From an uncultured Actinomycetes bacterium (GTDB lineage Bacteria > Actinomycetota > CALGFH01), in NCBI GenBank assembly GCA_937881255.1, contig CALGFH010000163.1:1-12482 (forward strand): 12,482 nt of DNA, in the 5' to 3' direction. The position numbers and the translations under genes are program-made. Under the pieces are notes generated by a model. The model was not told the DNA's origin, searched no databases, and was given only the letters and a program-made list of their open reading frames with translations. The stretch's first letter is position 1, and every line of letters starts with the position of its first letter. Shown here piece after piece: positions 5,147-12,443 of the stretch.

Positions 5147-6631
5147 ATGGCCATCACCAAGGTCATGGGCATCGAGACCGAGTACGGCATCACCGTGCCC
5201 GGCGCCCCCGACTCCAACCCGGTGCTGGCCTCCAGCCTCCTGGTCAACGCCTTCTCGGGCCGGGGCCGCAAGGTCCGCTGGGACTACGAGGAGGAGTCGC
5301 CGCTGCGCGACGCCCGCGGGTTCGAGGCCGCCCGCGAGCCCGAGACCCCGGCCGAGGACGACCTCGGGCTGGCCAACGTCATCCTGACCAACGGGGCCCG
5401 CTACTACGTCGACCACGCCCACCCGGAGTACTCGTCACCCGAGTGCCTCGACCCGCGCACCCTGGTCGCCTACGACAAGGCGGGGGAGCGGATCCTGGCC
5501 GAGTCGGCCCGGCGGGCGGCCGAGCTGGCCCCGGGCGGCCGCCGCATCCAGGTCTACAAGAACAACACCGACGGCAAGGGCACCTCCTACGGCACCCACG
5601 AGAACTTCCTGGTCGACCGGGCGACCCCGTTCGCCCGGATCGTCCGCGACCTGACCCCGTTCCTGGTCAGCCGCCAGGTGTTCGCCGGCGCGGGCAGCCT
5701 GGTCCGCGACCACCACGACGGCTCGGTGGCCTTCCAGATCGCCCAGCGCAGCCAGTTCTTCGAGGTCGAGGTCGGCCTGGAGACGACCCTCAAGCGGCCG
5801 ATCATCAACACCCGCGACGAGCCCCACGCCGACCCCGAGCGCTACCGCCGCCTGCACGTGATCATCGGCGACGCCAACATGAACGAGGTGGCCATCTTCC
5901 TCAAGACCGGGGCCCTGGCCATCGTCCTCAACATGATCGAGGACGGCGCCATCCCCGGCGACGAGTGGCAGCTGGCCAACCCGGTCCAGGCCCTGCGGGC
6001 CGTCGCCAAGGACCCGACCCTGCGGACCACCGTGGAGCGCAAGGACGGCCGCCGCCTGACCGCCTGCGAGCTCCAGTGGCACTACCTGGACGCGGCCAAG
6101 ACCTACCTCAAGGACCGCGAGACCAGCCACTGGCAGGTCGAGGTCCTGGAGCGCTGGGAGGCCGTCCTGGCCCTGCTCGAGGAGGATCCCCTCAAGGCCG
6201 CCCGGACGGTCGACTGGGCGTCCAAGTACCAGCTCATGCAGCAGATCGCCGACCGCGACGGCCTGGAGTGGGAGGACGCCAAGCTGGCCCTGGTCGACCT
6301 CCAGTACCACGACGTCCAGCTCGACAAGGGCCTCTACTACCGCCTGGCCGCCGCCGGCCGGGTCGAGCGCCTGGTCGCCGAGCAGGAGATCACCACCGCG
6401 GTCACCGAGCCCCCCGCCGACACCCGGGCCTTCTTCCGCGGCCGCTGCCTGGCCCGCTACGCCCCCCAGATCGCCGCCGCCGGCTGGGACGCGATCATCT
6501 TCGACATCGGCCGCGAGACCCTCCAGCGGGTCCCCATGCTCGAGCCGACCCGGGGCACCGCCGCCCACACCGCCGCCGTGCTCGACGCCAGCCCCACCGC
6601 CGAGGACCTGATCCGCAACCTCCAGAGCTGA
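5147..6631 (+). CDS. dop: Dop, Pup deamidase/depupylase
   Basis: This 494-residue member of the Dop/PafA fold (glutamine-synthetase-like) removes Pup from substrates and, where Pup ends in Gln, deamidates it. The ATP/metal strand GIETEYGI is at residues 8-15, with Glu10 a likely metal ligand. YYVDHAHPEYSSPEC carries the catalytic Asp89. YKNNTDGKGTSYGTHENF and VEVGLETTLKRPIINTRDEPHAD are nearly the same as I recall for mycobacterial Dop, and the C-terminal DTRAFFRG and FDIGRETLQRVPMLEP regions also agree. These shared stretches favour Dop over the ligase PafA. ATG-5147 follows GAGAGGG. Since the Pup encoded downstream already ends in Glu, the main role here should be depupylation and Pup recycling. 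Confidence 0.95.
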   Translation: MAITKVMGIETEYGITVPGAPDSNPVLASSLLVNAFSGRGRKVRWDYEEESPLRDARGFEAAREPETPAEDDLGLANVILTNGARYYVDHAHPEYSSPECLDPRTLVAYDKAGERILAESARRAAELAPGGRRIQVYKNNTDGKGTSYGTHENFLVDRATPFARIVRDLTPFLVSRQVFAGAGSLVRDHHDGSVAFQIAQRSQFFEVEVGLETTLKRPIINTRDEPHADPERYRRLHVIIGDANMNEVAIFLKTGALAIVLNMIEDGAIPGDEWQLANPVQALRAVAKDPTLRTTVERKDGRRLTACELQWHYLDAAKTYLKDRETSHWQVEVLERWEAVLALLEEDPLKAARTVDWASKYQLMQQIADRDGLEWEDAKLALVDLQYHDVQLDKGLYYRLAAAGRVERLVAEQEITTAVTEPPADTRAFFRGRCLARYAPQIAAAGWDAIIFDIGRETLQRVPMLEPTRGTAAHTAAVLDASPTAEDLIRNLQS

Positions 6632-6716
6632 TCCCCCGTCCACAGAGCCCAGGCGCCAGCCCCGCCGGCGGCCTAGGCATGGAACAATCGCCTCGACGCT
6701 CGTCCAGGGAGGCACG

Positions 6717-6932
6717 ATGGCCAGAGACAGCGGCGGCGGCGCCGAGCAGAAGCGGCGCACGCCCGGAAAGCAGGACGCCGAGCAGGAGGAAGCGCAGGCG
6801 TCGCCCGACATCCAGGAGAAGGGCGAGGAGCTCAAGGAAGAGCTCGACGCCCTCCTGGACGAGATCGACGACGTGCTCGAGGAGAACGCCGAGGAGTTCG
6901 TGAAGCAGTACGTGCAGAAGGGCGGAGAGTAG
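6717..6932 (+). CDS. pup: Prokaryotic ubiquitin-like protein Pup, ending in GGE
   Basis: This 71-residue, mostly disordered modifier is joined through its C-terminal glutamate to substrate lysines by PafA and recognised by Mpa. The N-terminal third is charged and low in complexity. Residues 32-60 (DIQEKGEELKEELDALLDE and on) are the helix that pairs with the Mpa coiled coil. The C-terminus FVKQYVQKGGE is diagnostic. It ends in Glu71, not Gln, so it should be ligation-ready without Dop. Lys68 corresponds to Lys61 of the mycobacterial protein. AGGGAGG at 6706-6712 sets ATG-6717. The 85-bp gap after dop holds a short palindrome (CCGCCGGCGG, 6662-6671) and a weak -10-like TAGGCA at 6674, so pup may also have its own transcript. 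Confidence 0.96.
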   Translation: MARDSGGGAEQKRRTPGKQDAEQEEAQASPDIQEKGEELKEELDALLDEIDDVLEENAEEFVKQYVQKGGE

Positions 6933-6962
6933 CGCATTGTCCGTTGCCGATAGGGAACTGTC

Positions 6963-7754
6963 GTGAGGAACCCGTTCGAGGGGCCGAAGCTGTTCAGCCC
7001 GTCGTTCGTCGATGCGCTGCGGGCGTACGCGCCCGACCTGCTGGAGGCGCGGGCCGCGGGGGGGACGATGCCGGAGGTGCCGCACGGGACCACGGTGGCG
7101 GCGATCAGGTACGCCGACGGGGTGGCGATGGGCGGTGACCGGCGGGCCACCGAGGGGATGAACATCGCCCAGCGGGACATCGAGAAGGTGTTCCCGGCCG
7201 ACGACTTCTCGGCGGTGGCGATCGCCGGGGCGGCCGGGCCGGCGATCGAGATGGTGCGGCTGTTCCAGACCGAGCTGGAGCACTACGAGAAGATCGAGGG
7301 CTCCCCGCTGTCGCTGGAGGGCAAGGCCAACAAGCTCGGCCAGATGGTCAGGGGCAACCTCCCCCTGGCCATGCAGGGCCTGGTCGTGCTGCCCCTGTTC
7401 TGCGGGTACGACACCCGCCGCCAGGCCGGCCGCATCTTCCGCTACGACGTCACCGGCGGCCGCTGGGAGGACGCCGACTACCACGCCACCGGCTCGGGCG
7501 GCAAGGACGCCCGGGGCAGCCTCAAGAAGCGCTGGCGCTCCGACATGGACGGCGCCGCCGCCGTCGACGTCCTGGTCGAGGCGCTGTACGACGCCGCCGA
7601 CGAGGACGCCGCCACCGGCGGGCCCGACCTGATCCGGGGCATCTTCCCGGTCGTGGCCACCGTCACCGCCGACGGCTACCGGCGGATTCCCGACGACGAG
7701 CTGCGCAAGGCGGCCGAGCGCCTGGTCGCCGCCCGCGCCCAAGGAGAGGGCTGA
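6963..7754 (+). CDS. prcB: 20S proteasome beta subunit PrcB
   Basis: This is the catalytic subunit of the 20S core, an N-terminal-threonine hydrolase made as a proprotein. The 263-residue product has a 42-residue propeptide ending in His-Gly. Cleavage would expose Thr43 (sequence TTVAAIRYADGVAMGGDRRAT). In mature numbering, Asp17 (Asp59 here) and Lys33 (Lys75 here) are both present, so the active site looks complete. The GSGGK loop and ADGYRRIPDDEL near the C-terminus fit actinobacterial PrcB. GTG-6963 is preceded by AGGGA at 6952-6956. The gene starts 30 bp after pup and ends 3 bp before prcA. Confidence 0.97.
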   Translation: MRNPFEGPKLFSPSFVDALRAYAPDLLEARAAGGTMPEVPHGTTVAAIRYADGVAMGGDRRATEGMNIAQRDIEKVFPADDFSAVAIAGAAGPAIEMVRLFQTELEHYEKIEGSPLSLEGKANKLGQMVRGNLPLAMQGLVVLPLFCGYDTRRQAGRIFRYDVTGGRWEDADYHATGSGGKDARGSLKKRWRSDMDGAAAVDVLVEALYDAADEDAATGGPDLIRGIFPVVATVTADGYRRIPDDELRKAAERLVAARAQGEG

Positions 7755-7757
7755 CCG

Positions 7758-8453
7758 GTGAGCGTTCCCTTCTACGTCCCGCCCGAGCAGCTCACCAAGG
7801 AGAAGGCCGAGTTCGCCCGCAAGGGCATCGCCAGGGGGCGGCCCCTGATCGTGCTCGAGTACGCCGGCGGCATCCTGTTCGTGGCCGAGAACCCCTCGAC
7901 CCACCTGCACAAGGTGGCCGAGCTGTACGACCGGATCGCCTTCGCCGCCGTCGGGCGCTTCTCGGAGTTCGAGAACCTGCGCCAGGCCGGGGTCCGGCTG
8001 GCCGACATCCGCGGCTACGCCTACGGCCGCGAGGACGTCACCTCGCGCTCGATCGCCAACGCCTACTCCCAGACCCTCGGGCAGATCTTCGTCCAGGAGT
8101 TCAAGCCCTACGAGGTCGAGCTGTGCGTGGCCGAGGTCGGCATCGACGGCGCCCCCAACGCCATGTACCACATCGTGTTCGACGGCAACGTGTTCGACCG
8201 CAAGGGCTTCCTGGCCATGGGCGGCCAGAGCGACGAGCTCAACACCGAGCTCCAGCGCGCCTACGACGAGAACATGGAGCTGGACGCGGCCCTGCAGCTG
8301 GCCATGCGGGTGCTGCCCCGGGCCGCCCCGGCCGGCGAGACGGGCAACTCCCGCCTCGAGGTGGCGGTGCTGGAGAGCGGCCGGCCCCGGCGCTCGTTCC
8401 GCCGCCTGACCCAGGAAGACGTCGAGTCCCGCGCCGGTGAGCCCGCGTCGTGA
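7758..8453 (+). CDS. prcA: 20S proteasome alpha subunit PrcA
   Basis: PrcA forms the outer rings of the 20S core, whose N-termini gate the pore and whose pockets receive the Mpa tail. The 231-residue product begins MSVPFYVPPEQLTKEKAEFARKG (written here in two parts: MSVPFYVPPEQ, LTKEKAEFARKG), a typical gate and first helix. It continues with IANAYSQTLGQIFVQEFKPYEVELCVAEVG, again typical when read as IANAYSQTLGQIF and KPYEVELCVAEVG. It has no catalytic threonine, as expected. GTG-7758 follows AAGGAGAG (7741-7748), which is embedded in the last prcB codons. The stop overlaps the GTG of the downstream metalloprotease gene by 4 bp. The last 30 or so residues are charged and probably disordered. 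Confidence 0.96.
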   Translation: MSVPFYVPPEQLTKEKAEFARKGIARGRPLIVLEYAGGILFVAENPSTHLHKVAELYDRIAFAAVGRFSEFENLRQAGVRLADIRGYAYGREDVTSRSIANAYSQTLGQIFVQEFKPYEVELCVAEVGIDGAPNAMYHIVFDGNVFDRKGFLAMGGQSDELNTELQRAYDENMELDAALQLAMRVLPRAAPAGETGNSRLEVAVLESGRPRRSFRRLTQEDVESRAGEPAS

Positions 8454-9961
8454 CCCCACCCGCGCCCGGCGGCCCGACCTGGCAGCCCCCCGCCCCGGGC
8501 GCGGAGCGCCACGACGACCGCCCGGCCTGGCTCCGGCAACCGGCCCCCGGGCCGGGGGAGGGGCCGCGGGGATGGAGCCCGACCCAGCCGCCGCCTGAGC
8601 CGCCCCGCGGGCGGCGGGTCGGGGGGCTGATGGCGACGCTGGTCCTGCTGCTGGTGATCGGCCTGGCCGCCAGCGGGCTGGTCTTCGCCACCCGCCGGGA
8701 GCAGCCGGCGGCAACGGCCGGCGGGGCCACCGCGGGGGCGCCCACGACCCAGGCCCCGGCCACCCCGACGACCCGGGCGTCGGCCGCCACCCCGGCCGGG
8801 CCGGGGGTCCGGGCCGTGCAGGACGACGTGGCCGAGCTGCGCGAGCTGGAGTTCCGGCGGCGGGTGCCGGTGACCGTCGAGTCGCCCGGCAAGCTGGCCA
8901 AGCGGCTCCTCGGCGTCCTGGCCGAGGAGACCGACGAGAACGAGCTGCGCCGCCAGGGCCGGGCCATGGAGCTGCTCGGGGAGCTGCCCGCCGGCACCGA
9001 CCTGCCCCGGCTGCTCAACCGGGTCCAGGCCGAGAGCGTGCTCGGCTTCTACCTGCCGGGCCGGCCCCCCAAGGGCGGCCTGTACGTCCGCTCCAGCCGC
9101 GGCCTCGACCCGTACGCCAAGATCATCCTGGCCCACGAGCTGACCCACGCCGTCACCGACCAGCGCTTCGACCTGACCAGGGCCGACCGGCTGGCCGCGG
9201 CCACCGCCCGCGAGGACGAGCTGGCCGCCTACTCCGGCCTGGTCGAGGGCGACGCCACCCTGACCATGCAGCGGTACCTGGCCGAGCGGCTCACCCCGGC
9301 CGAGCAGGCCGACGCCGGCCTGGTCGCCTCCACCCAGCGCACCCCGGAGCGGGACGCCGCCCCGGCCGTCATCCGCCAGTCGATGCTGTTCCCCTACGAG
9401 CAGGGCCTGCGCTTCGTCCGCGCCCTCTACGCCCAGGGGGGCTGGGACGCGGTCAACGACGCCTACCGCGACCCGCCCACCTCGACCGAGCAGCTGCTCC
9501 ACCCCGAGCGCTACCTGGGCGCCCGCGACCAGCCCCAGAAGGTCGAGCTGGCCGACCTGAGCGGCCGCCTCGGGGGCGGCTGGCGGCCGGCCGCGGAGCT
9601 GAGCTTCGGCGAGCTGGACGCCCGGCTGCTGCTCCAGGGCGAGCTGGCCGTGGCCACCGCCGAGGCGGCCGCGGAGGGCTGGGACGGCGGCCGCCTTCGG
9701 ACCTTCCAGCGGGGCACCGGCGCCGCCCTGGCCCTGCGGACCGTCTGGGACTCGGGCGCCGAGGCGGCCCAGTTCTGCGGGGCCATGCGCGGCTGGGCCA
9801 CCGGCCGCTTCGGGCCAGGCAGCGGCGCCGCCAGCTCGGCCCGCTTCTCGGGCGACGGCCAGCGCGCCGCCCTGGTCTGCCGGGGCAGCCGGGTCGCCTG
9901 GCTGTCGGCCCCCGACCGGCCCACCCTCGACCGCCTGGTGCGCGGCCTGGGCGGCCCCTGA
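8450..9961 (+). CDS. Membrane-anchored putative zinc metalloprotease (HEXXH)
   Basis: I do not recognise a named family, but the layout is clear. Residues 1-57 are Pro/Gly/Arg-rich and probably cytoplasmic. Residues 60-80 are one membrane helix preceded by RGRRVGG, and an Ala/Thr/Pro linker runs to about 112. The remaining 390 residues would be outside the cell. AHELTHAVTDQRFDL carries a zinc site (His229, Glu230, His233), and GLVEGDA offers Glu266 as third ligand 33 residues later, as in gluzincins. The stretches FPYEQGLRFVRALY and PPTSTEQLLHPERYL look like conserved family blocks. Two cysteines in the last quarter (FCGAM and LVCRG) could form a disulfide. GTG-8450 overlaps the prcA stop (GTGA), which implies coupled translation. 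A role tied to the proteasome is inference only, since the catalytic domain should be extracytoplasmic. Confidence 0.82.
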   Translation: MTPPAPGGPTWQPPAPGAERHDDRPAWLRQPAPGPGEGPRGWSPTQPPPEPPRGRRVGGLMATLVLLLVIGLAASGLVFATRREQPAATAGGATAGAPTTQAPATPTTRASAATPAGPGVRAVQDDVAELRELEFRRRVPVTVESPGKLAKRLLGVLAEETDENELRRQGRAMELLGELPAGTDLPRLLNRVQAESVLGFYLPGRPPKGGLYVRSSRGLDPYAKIILAHELTHAVTDQRFDLTRADRLAAATAREDELAAYSGLVEGDATLTMQRYLAERLTPAEQADAGLVASTQRTPERDAAPAVIRQSMLFPYEQGLRFVRALYAQGGWDAVNDAYRDPPTSTEQLLHPERYLGARDQPQKVELADLSGRLGGGWRPAAELSFGELDARLLLQGELAVATAEAAAEGWDGGRLRTFQRGTGAALALRTVWDSGAEAAQFCGAMRGWATGRFGPGSGAASSARFSGDGQRAALVCRGSRVAWLSAPDRPTLDRLVRGLGGP

Positions 9962-9967
9962 GAGGAG
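9961..9967 (+). promoter_or_regulatory. Shine-Dalgarno sequence pointing to a CTG start
   Basis: AGAGGAG at 9961-9967 is a good ribosome-binding site. Six bases downstream lies CTG-9974, in frame with the glycosidase. There is no ATG, GTG or TTG at a suitable distance; the first such codon in frame is TTG-10007, 39 bases away. Confidence 0.5.
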
Positions 9968-9973
9968 CTGACC

Positions 9974-11320
9974 CTGGGACGACGGATCGACCGCCGCCCG
10001 CTGGCATTGTCGGTCGCCGTCGGGCTGGTGGCGCTGCTGCTGGGGGCGACCCGGCCCGACCGGTCGCCGCCCCTGTTCGGGGCCGGGCTGCTGGGCGGCC
10101 GGGACGCCCTGGTGGCGGTCACGCCCGACCAGGCCCAGGGGGCGGCCTACCTGGAGCGGAGCACGGTGCTGCGGCTGGCCGACGGCCGCCTGCGCTGGCT
10201 GCCCCCGGGAGCGCGCGACCCGGTCACCGGGCCACCCGGCGACCCGGGGGCGCTGGCCGTGGCCGCCGCCGAGCGGGCCTGGCTGGCCGCCGGGACGGTC
10301 CCGGGCGCCTCCGCCGCCGAGCGGGAGGCGGCGGCCCGGTCGCTGCTGTTCCTGCGCCTGCTGGTCCGGCCGGGCGGCGCCGCCCTGGCCGCCCAGACCC
10401 CCTACTGGGCCTATGTGTGGCCGCGGGACGCCAGCTTCACCGCCGCCGCCCTGGCCGTCACCGGCCACCGCCGCGAGGCCGCCGCCGTCCTCGGGTTCCT
10501 GGCCGGCGCCCAGCGGCCCGACGGGACCTGGCCGGCCCGCTCCCACTCCGACGGCCGCCCGGTCGACGACGGCCGCCCGGCCCAGCTGGACGCCACCGGC
10601 TGGGTGCCGTGGGCGGCCTGGCTGGCCACCGACCAGGGCCGCGACCGCGACCTGGCGGCCCGGCTGTGGCCGGCCGTGCGCGCCGCCGCCGACCACGCCG
10701 CCGCCTCGCTCGGCCCCGACGGCCTCCCCCCGGCCGGCCCCGACTACTGGGAGCGCCGCGAGCGCGCCCTCACCCTGGGCACCGCCGCCGCCCTCCTGGC
10801 CGGCCTGCGGGCCGCCGCCCGCCTGGCGAACGAGGCCGGGAAGGACGAGCGGCGCGACGCCTGGGCCCGAGCGGCCGACCGGCTGCACCGGGGGGTGCGG
10901 GCGCGGTTCGGGCCGGGCGGGTTCCAGCGGTACCCGGCCGGGGGCGGGCCGGACGCGGCCGTGACCTGGCTGGCCCCGCCGTTCGGGCCGCCCGACCCCG
11001 CCGTGGGGCGGGCGGTCAGGACCACCTGGCGGCGGCTGACCGTGGCCGGCGGGGCGGTGCCGGGCCGGCCCTGGCTGGGCAGCGACCCCTGGACCCCGGC
11101 GACGGCCTCGTTCGCCCTGGCCGCCATGGCCTCGGGCGACCTGGCCGCCGCCGAGGCCCGCCTGGCCTGGCTGCTCGGCCACCGCACGGCCCTTGGCGCC
11201 TTCCCCGAGCGGGTCGGGCGCGACGACGGCGGCCCCCGCTCGGTCGCCCCCCTGGCCTGGACCCACGCGATCGTCCTGCTGACCCTGGTCAGCCGGGATC
11301 GCGCGGTTCCGACCCCCTGA
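9974..11320 (+). CDS. GH15-like glycoside hydrolase (glucoamylase family), exported or anchored
   Basis: This protein of about 448 residues has the alpha/alpha-barrel signatures of GH15 enzymes, which release glucose or related sugars from alpha-glucosides such as starch or trehalose. YVWPRDASF at 147-155 is the substrate-binding block with Asp152. DYWERRERALTLG holds the likely general acid Glu260. AFPERVG near the C-terminus holds the likely general base Glu412, followed by PLAWTHA. Starting at CTG-9974, the N-terminus reads LGRRIDRRPLALSVAVGLVALLLGAT, an export signal or membrane anchor with a charged n-region (read as LGRRIDRRPLAL and SVAVGLVALLLGAT). TTG-10007, the alternative, would remove all those charges. 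The usual N-terminal beta-sandwich of bacterial GH15 enzymes seems reduced to about 60-80 residues. It lies 12 bp after the metalloprotease gene, so the two are probably co-transcribed. The substrate is unknown. Confidence 0.8.
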   Translation: MGRRIDRRPLALSVAVGLVALLLGATRPDRSPPLFGAGLLGGRDALVAVTPDQAQGAAYLERSTVLRLADGRLRWLPPGARDPVTGPPGDPGALAVAAAERAWLAAGTVPGASAAEREAAARSLLFLRLLVRPGGAALAAQTPYWAYVWPRDASFTAAALAVTGHRREAAAVLGFLAGAQRPDGTWPARSHSDGRPVDDGRPAQLDATGWVPWAAWLATDQGRDRDLAARLWPAVRAAADHAAASLGPDGLPPAGPDYWERRERALTLGTAAALLAGLRAAARLANEAGKDERRDAWARAADRLHRGVRARFGPGGFQRYPAGGGPDAAVTWLAPPFGPPDPAVGRAVRTTWRRLTVAGGAVPGRPWLGSDPWTPATASFALAAMASGDLAAAEARLAWLLGHRTALGAFPERVGRDDGGPRSVAPLAWTHAIVLLTLVSRDRAVPTP

Positions 11321-12437
11321 CCTCGGGCGCGGGGTCGGGCGGGGCGGCGGCCGCGCCGTCCCCGGCGACCGCGGCCACGGCGCCGGCGGCGCTCTCGTGG
11401 GCCACCAGGCGCTCGTTGAGCAGGACGTTGAAGGCGGCGGCCACCGGGATGGCCATCAGGGCCCCGACCAGGCCGAGGACGGCCGCTCCGACCAGGCCGG
11501 CGATCAGCACGGCGGCCGCCCCCAGCTCGACCGTCGTCTTCAGCACCCGGGGGGCGATCAGGTAGTTCTCCAGCTGCTGGTAGGCGACGAAGAAGGCCGC
11601 CACCAGCACGGTGGTTGGCCACAGGTCGGCCGTGAACAGGACGACGGTGACGCCGATGGCCGCCCCCAGGGTCGCCCCGATCATCGGGATCAGGTCGCAG
11701 ATCGCGACCACGAAGGCCAGCGGCACCGCGAACCGCACCCCGAGGATGGTGAAGGCGATGAAGGAGACCACCCCGGCGATCAGCGAGATGATGATGTTGC
11801 CGATCATGTAGCCGCCGACCTTGTCGACCACCAGGTCGACGACCTGGCGGGCCCGGGGCCGCCGCGAGACCGGGAACAGCCGGACGATCCCCGAGCGGAT
11901 CCTCGGCATGTCGGCCATGAAGTAGACGGTGAACACCAGCACGGTGAGGCCGTTGAACACCGCCCCGAAGACCCGGCCGGTGAACCCGAGCAGGCCGCTC
12001 CCGAGCCGGCTCGGCAGGGTGCCGACCAGCCCCTGGAGCTGGTCGGAGATGTTGTAGCGGTCGTTGAGCTCGCGGAACTGCGACGAGCGGCCCTGGAGGC
12101 GGGTCAGGTAGCCGGGCAGGTCGTCGACCAGGTTGCCGAACTGGGTCACCAGCGGCGGGATCACCGAGAGCAGGAAGGCCGAGGCCAGGGCGAAGGCGAG
12201 CAGGAAGATCAGGGTGACGGCGACCCCGCGGCGCATGCCCCGCCGGGCCAGCTGGCGCACCGCCGGGTCGAGGCTGACGGCGATGAACAGCGCGATCAGG
12301 ATCCTGATCAGGATGGCCCTGACCGTGTACAGGGCGTACAGCCCGATGACGGTGGCGGCGGCCCCGAGGCTGAACAGGGCCCCGTAACGGAACACCAGCC
12401 CCGGCCGCAGCCGGTCCGGGGGCGTCGAGGGGTCCAT
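11289..12437 (-). CDS. AI-2E/PerM-family membrane permease
   Basis: This 382-residue polytopic membrane protein of the AI-2E (PerM/YtnP-type UPF0118) family is related to putative exporters and to Na+/H+ antiporters. Two hydrophobic helices lie at about 18-56, with the family motif ALFIAVSLDPAVRQL. Another helix is at about 73-95, followed by an extracellular amphipathic stretch to about 150. Paired helices run over 150-175 and 207-275. The family motif YQQLENYLIAPRVL is in the C-terminal third, followed by VGAAVLGLVGALMAIPVAA. The last 35 residues are Ala/Pro-rich and likely disordered. ATG-12437 lies six bases after a TAGCAT box, so the mRNA may be leaderless; no Shine-Dalgarno sequence is present. 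The stop lies within the glycosidase gene, a 32-bp tail-to-tail overlap. The transported substrate cannot be inferred. Confidence 0.92.
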   Translation of the reverse strand: MDPSTPPDRLRPGLVFRYGALFSLGAAATVIGLYALYTVRAILIRILIALFIAVSLDPAVRQLARRGMRRGVAVTLIFLLAFALASAFLLSVIPPLVTQFGNLVDDLPGYLTRLQGRSSQFRELNDRYNISDQLQGLVGTLPSRLGSGLLGFTGRVFGAVFNGLTVLVFTVYFMADMPRIRSGIVRLFPVSRRPRARQVVDLVVDKVGGYMIGNIIISLIAGVVSFIAFTILGVRFAVPLAFVVAICDLIPMIGATLGAAIGVTVVLFTADLWPTTVLVAAFFVAYQQLENYLIAPRVLKTTVELGAAAVLIAGLVGAAVLGLVGALMAIPVAAAFNVLLNERLVAHESAAGAVAAVAGDGAAAAPPDPAPEVRGSEPRDPG

Positions 12438-12443
12438 GGGCGG

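Noticed and set aside
3461..5422. A 653-codon minus-strand open frame opposite mpa and dop.
   Set aside because: The composition is the mirror image of the coding strand, it has no motifs, and it covers parts of two certain genes.
5147..6631. Could this gene be the Pup ligase PafA rather than Dop?
   Set aside because: The conserved stretches around GIETEYGI, SPLRDARGF, YKNNTDGKG and TTLKRPIINTRDEPHAD agree with mycobacterial Dop as I remember it, and its place before pup is the usual Dop position.
6662..6671. Palindrome CCGCCGGCGG between dop and pup as a terminator.
   Set aside because: It has no loop and no T-run, and such runs are common by chance at this GC content.
7758..8453. Could PrcA be a second catalytic subunit?
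   Set aside because: There is no propeptide with a Gly-Thr cleavage site and no N-terminal catalytic threonine; the N-terminal helix is of the gating alpha type.
8261..11266. A 1001-codon minus-strand open frame opposite the metalloprotease and glycosidase genes.
   Set aside because: Despite its length it is low-complexity Gly/Gln/Arg/Pro sequence produced by high third-position GC, while the plus strand shows catalytic motifs and proper gene starts.
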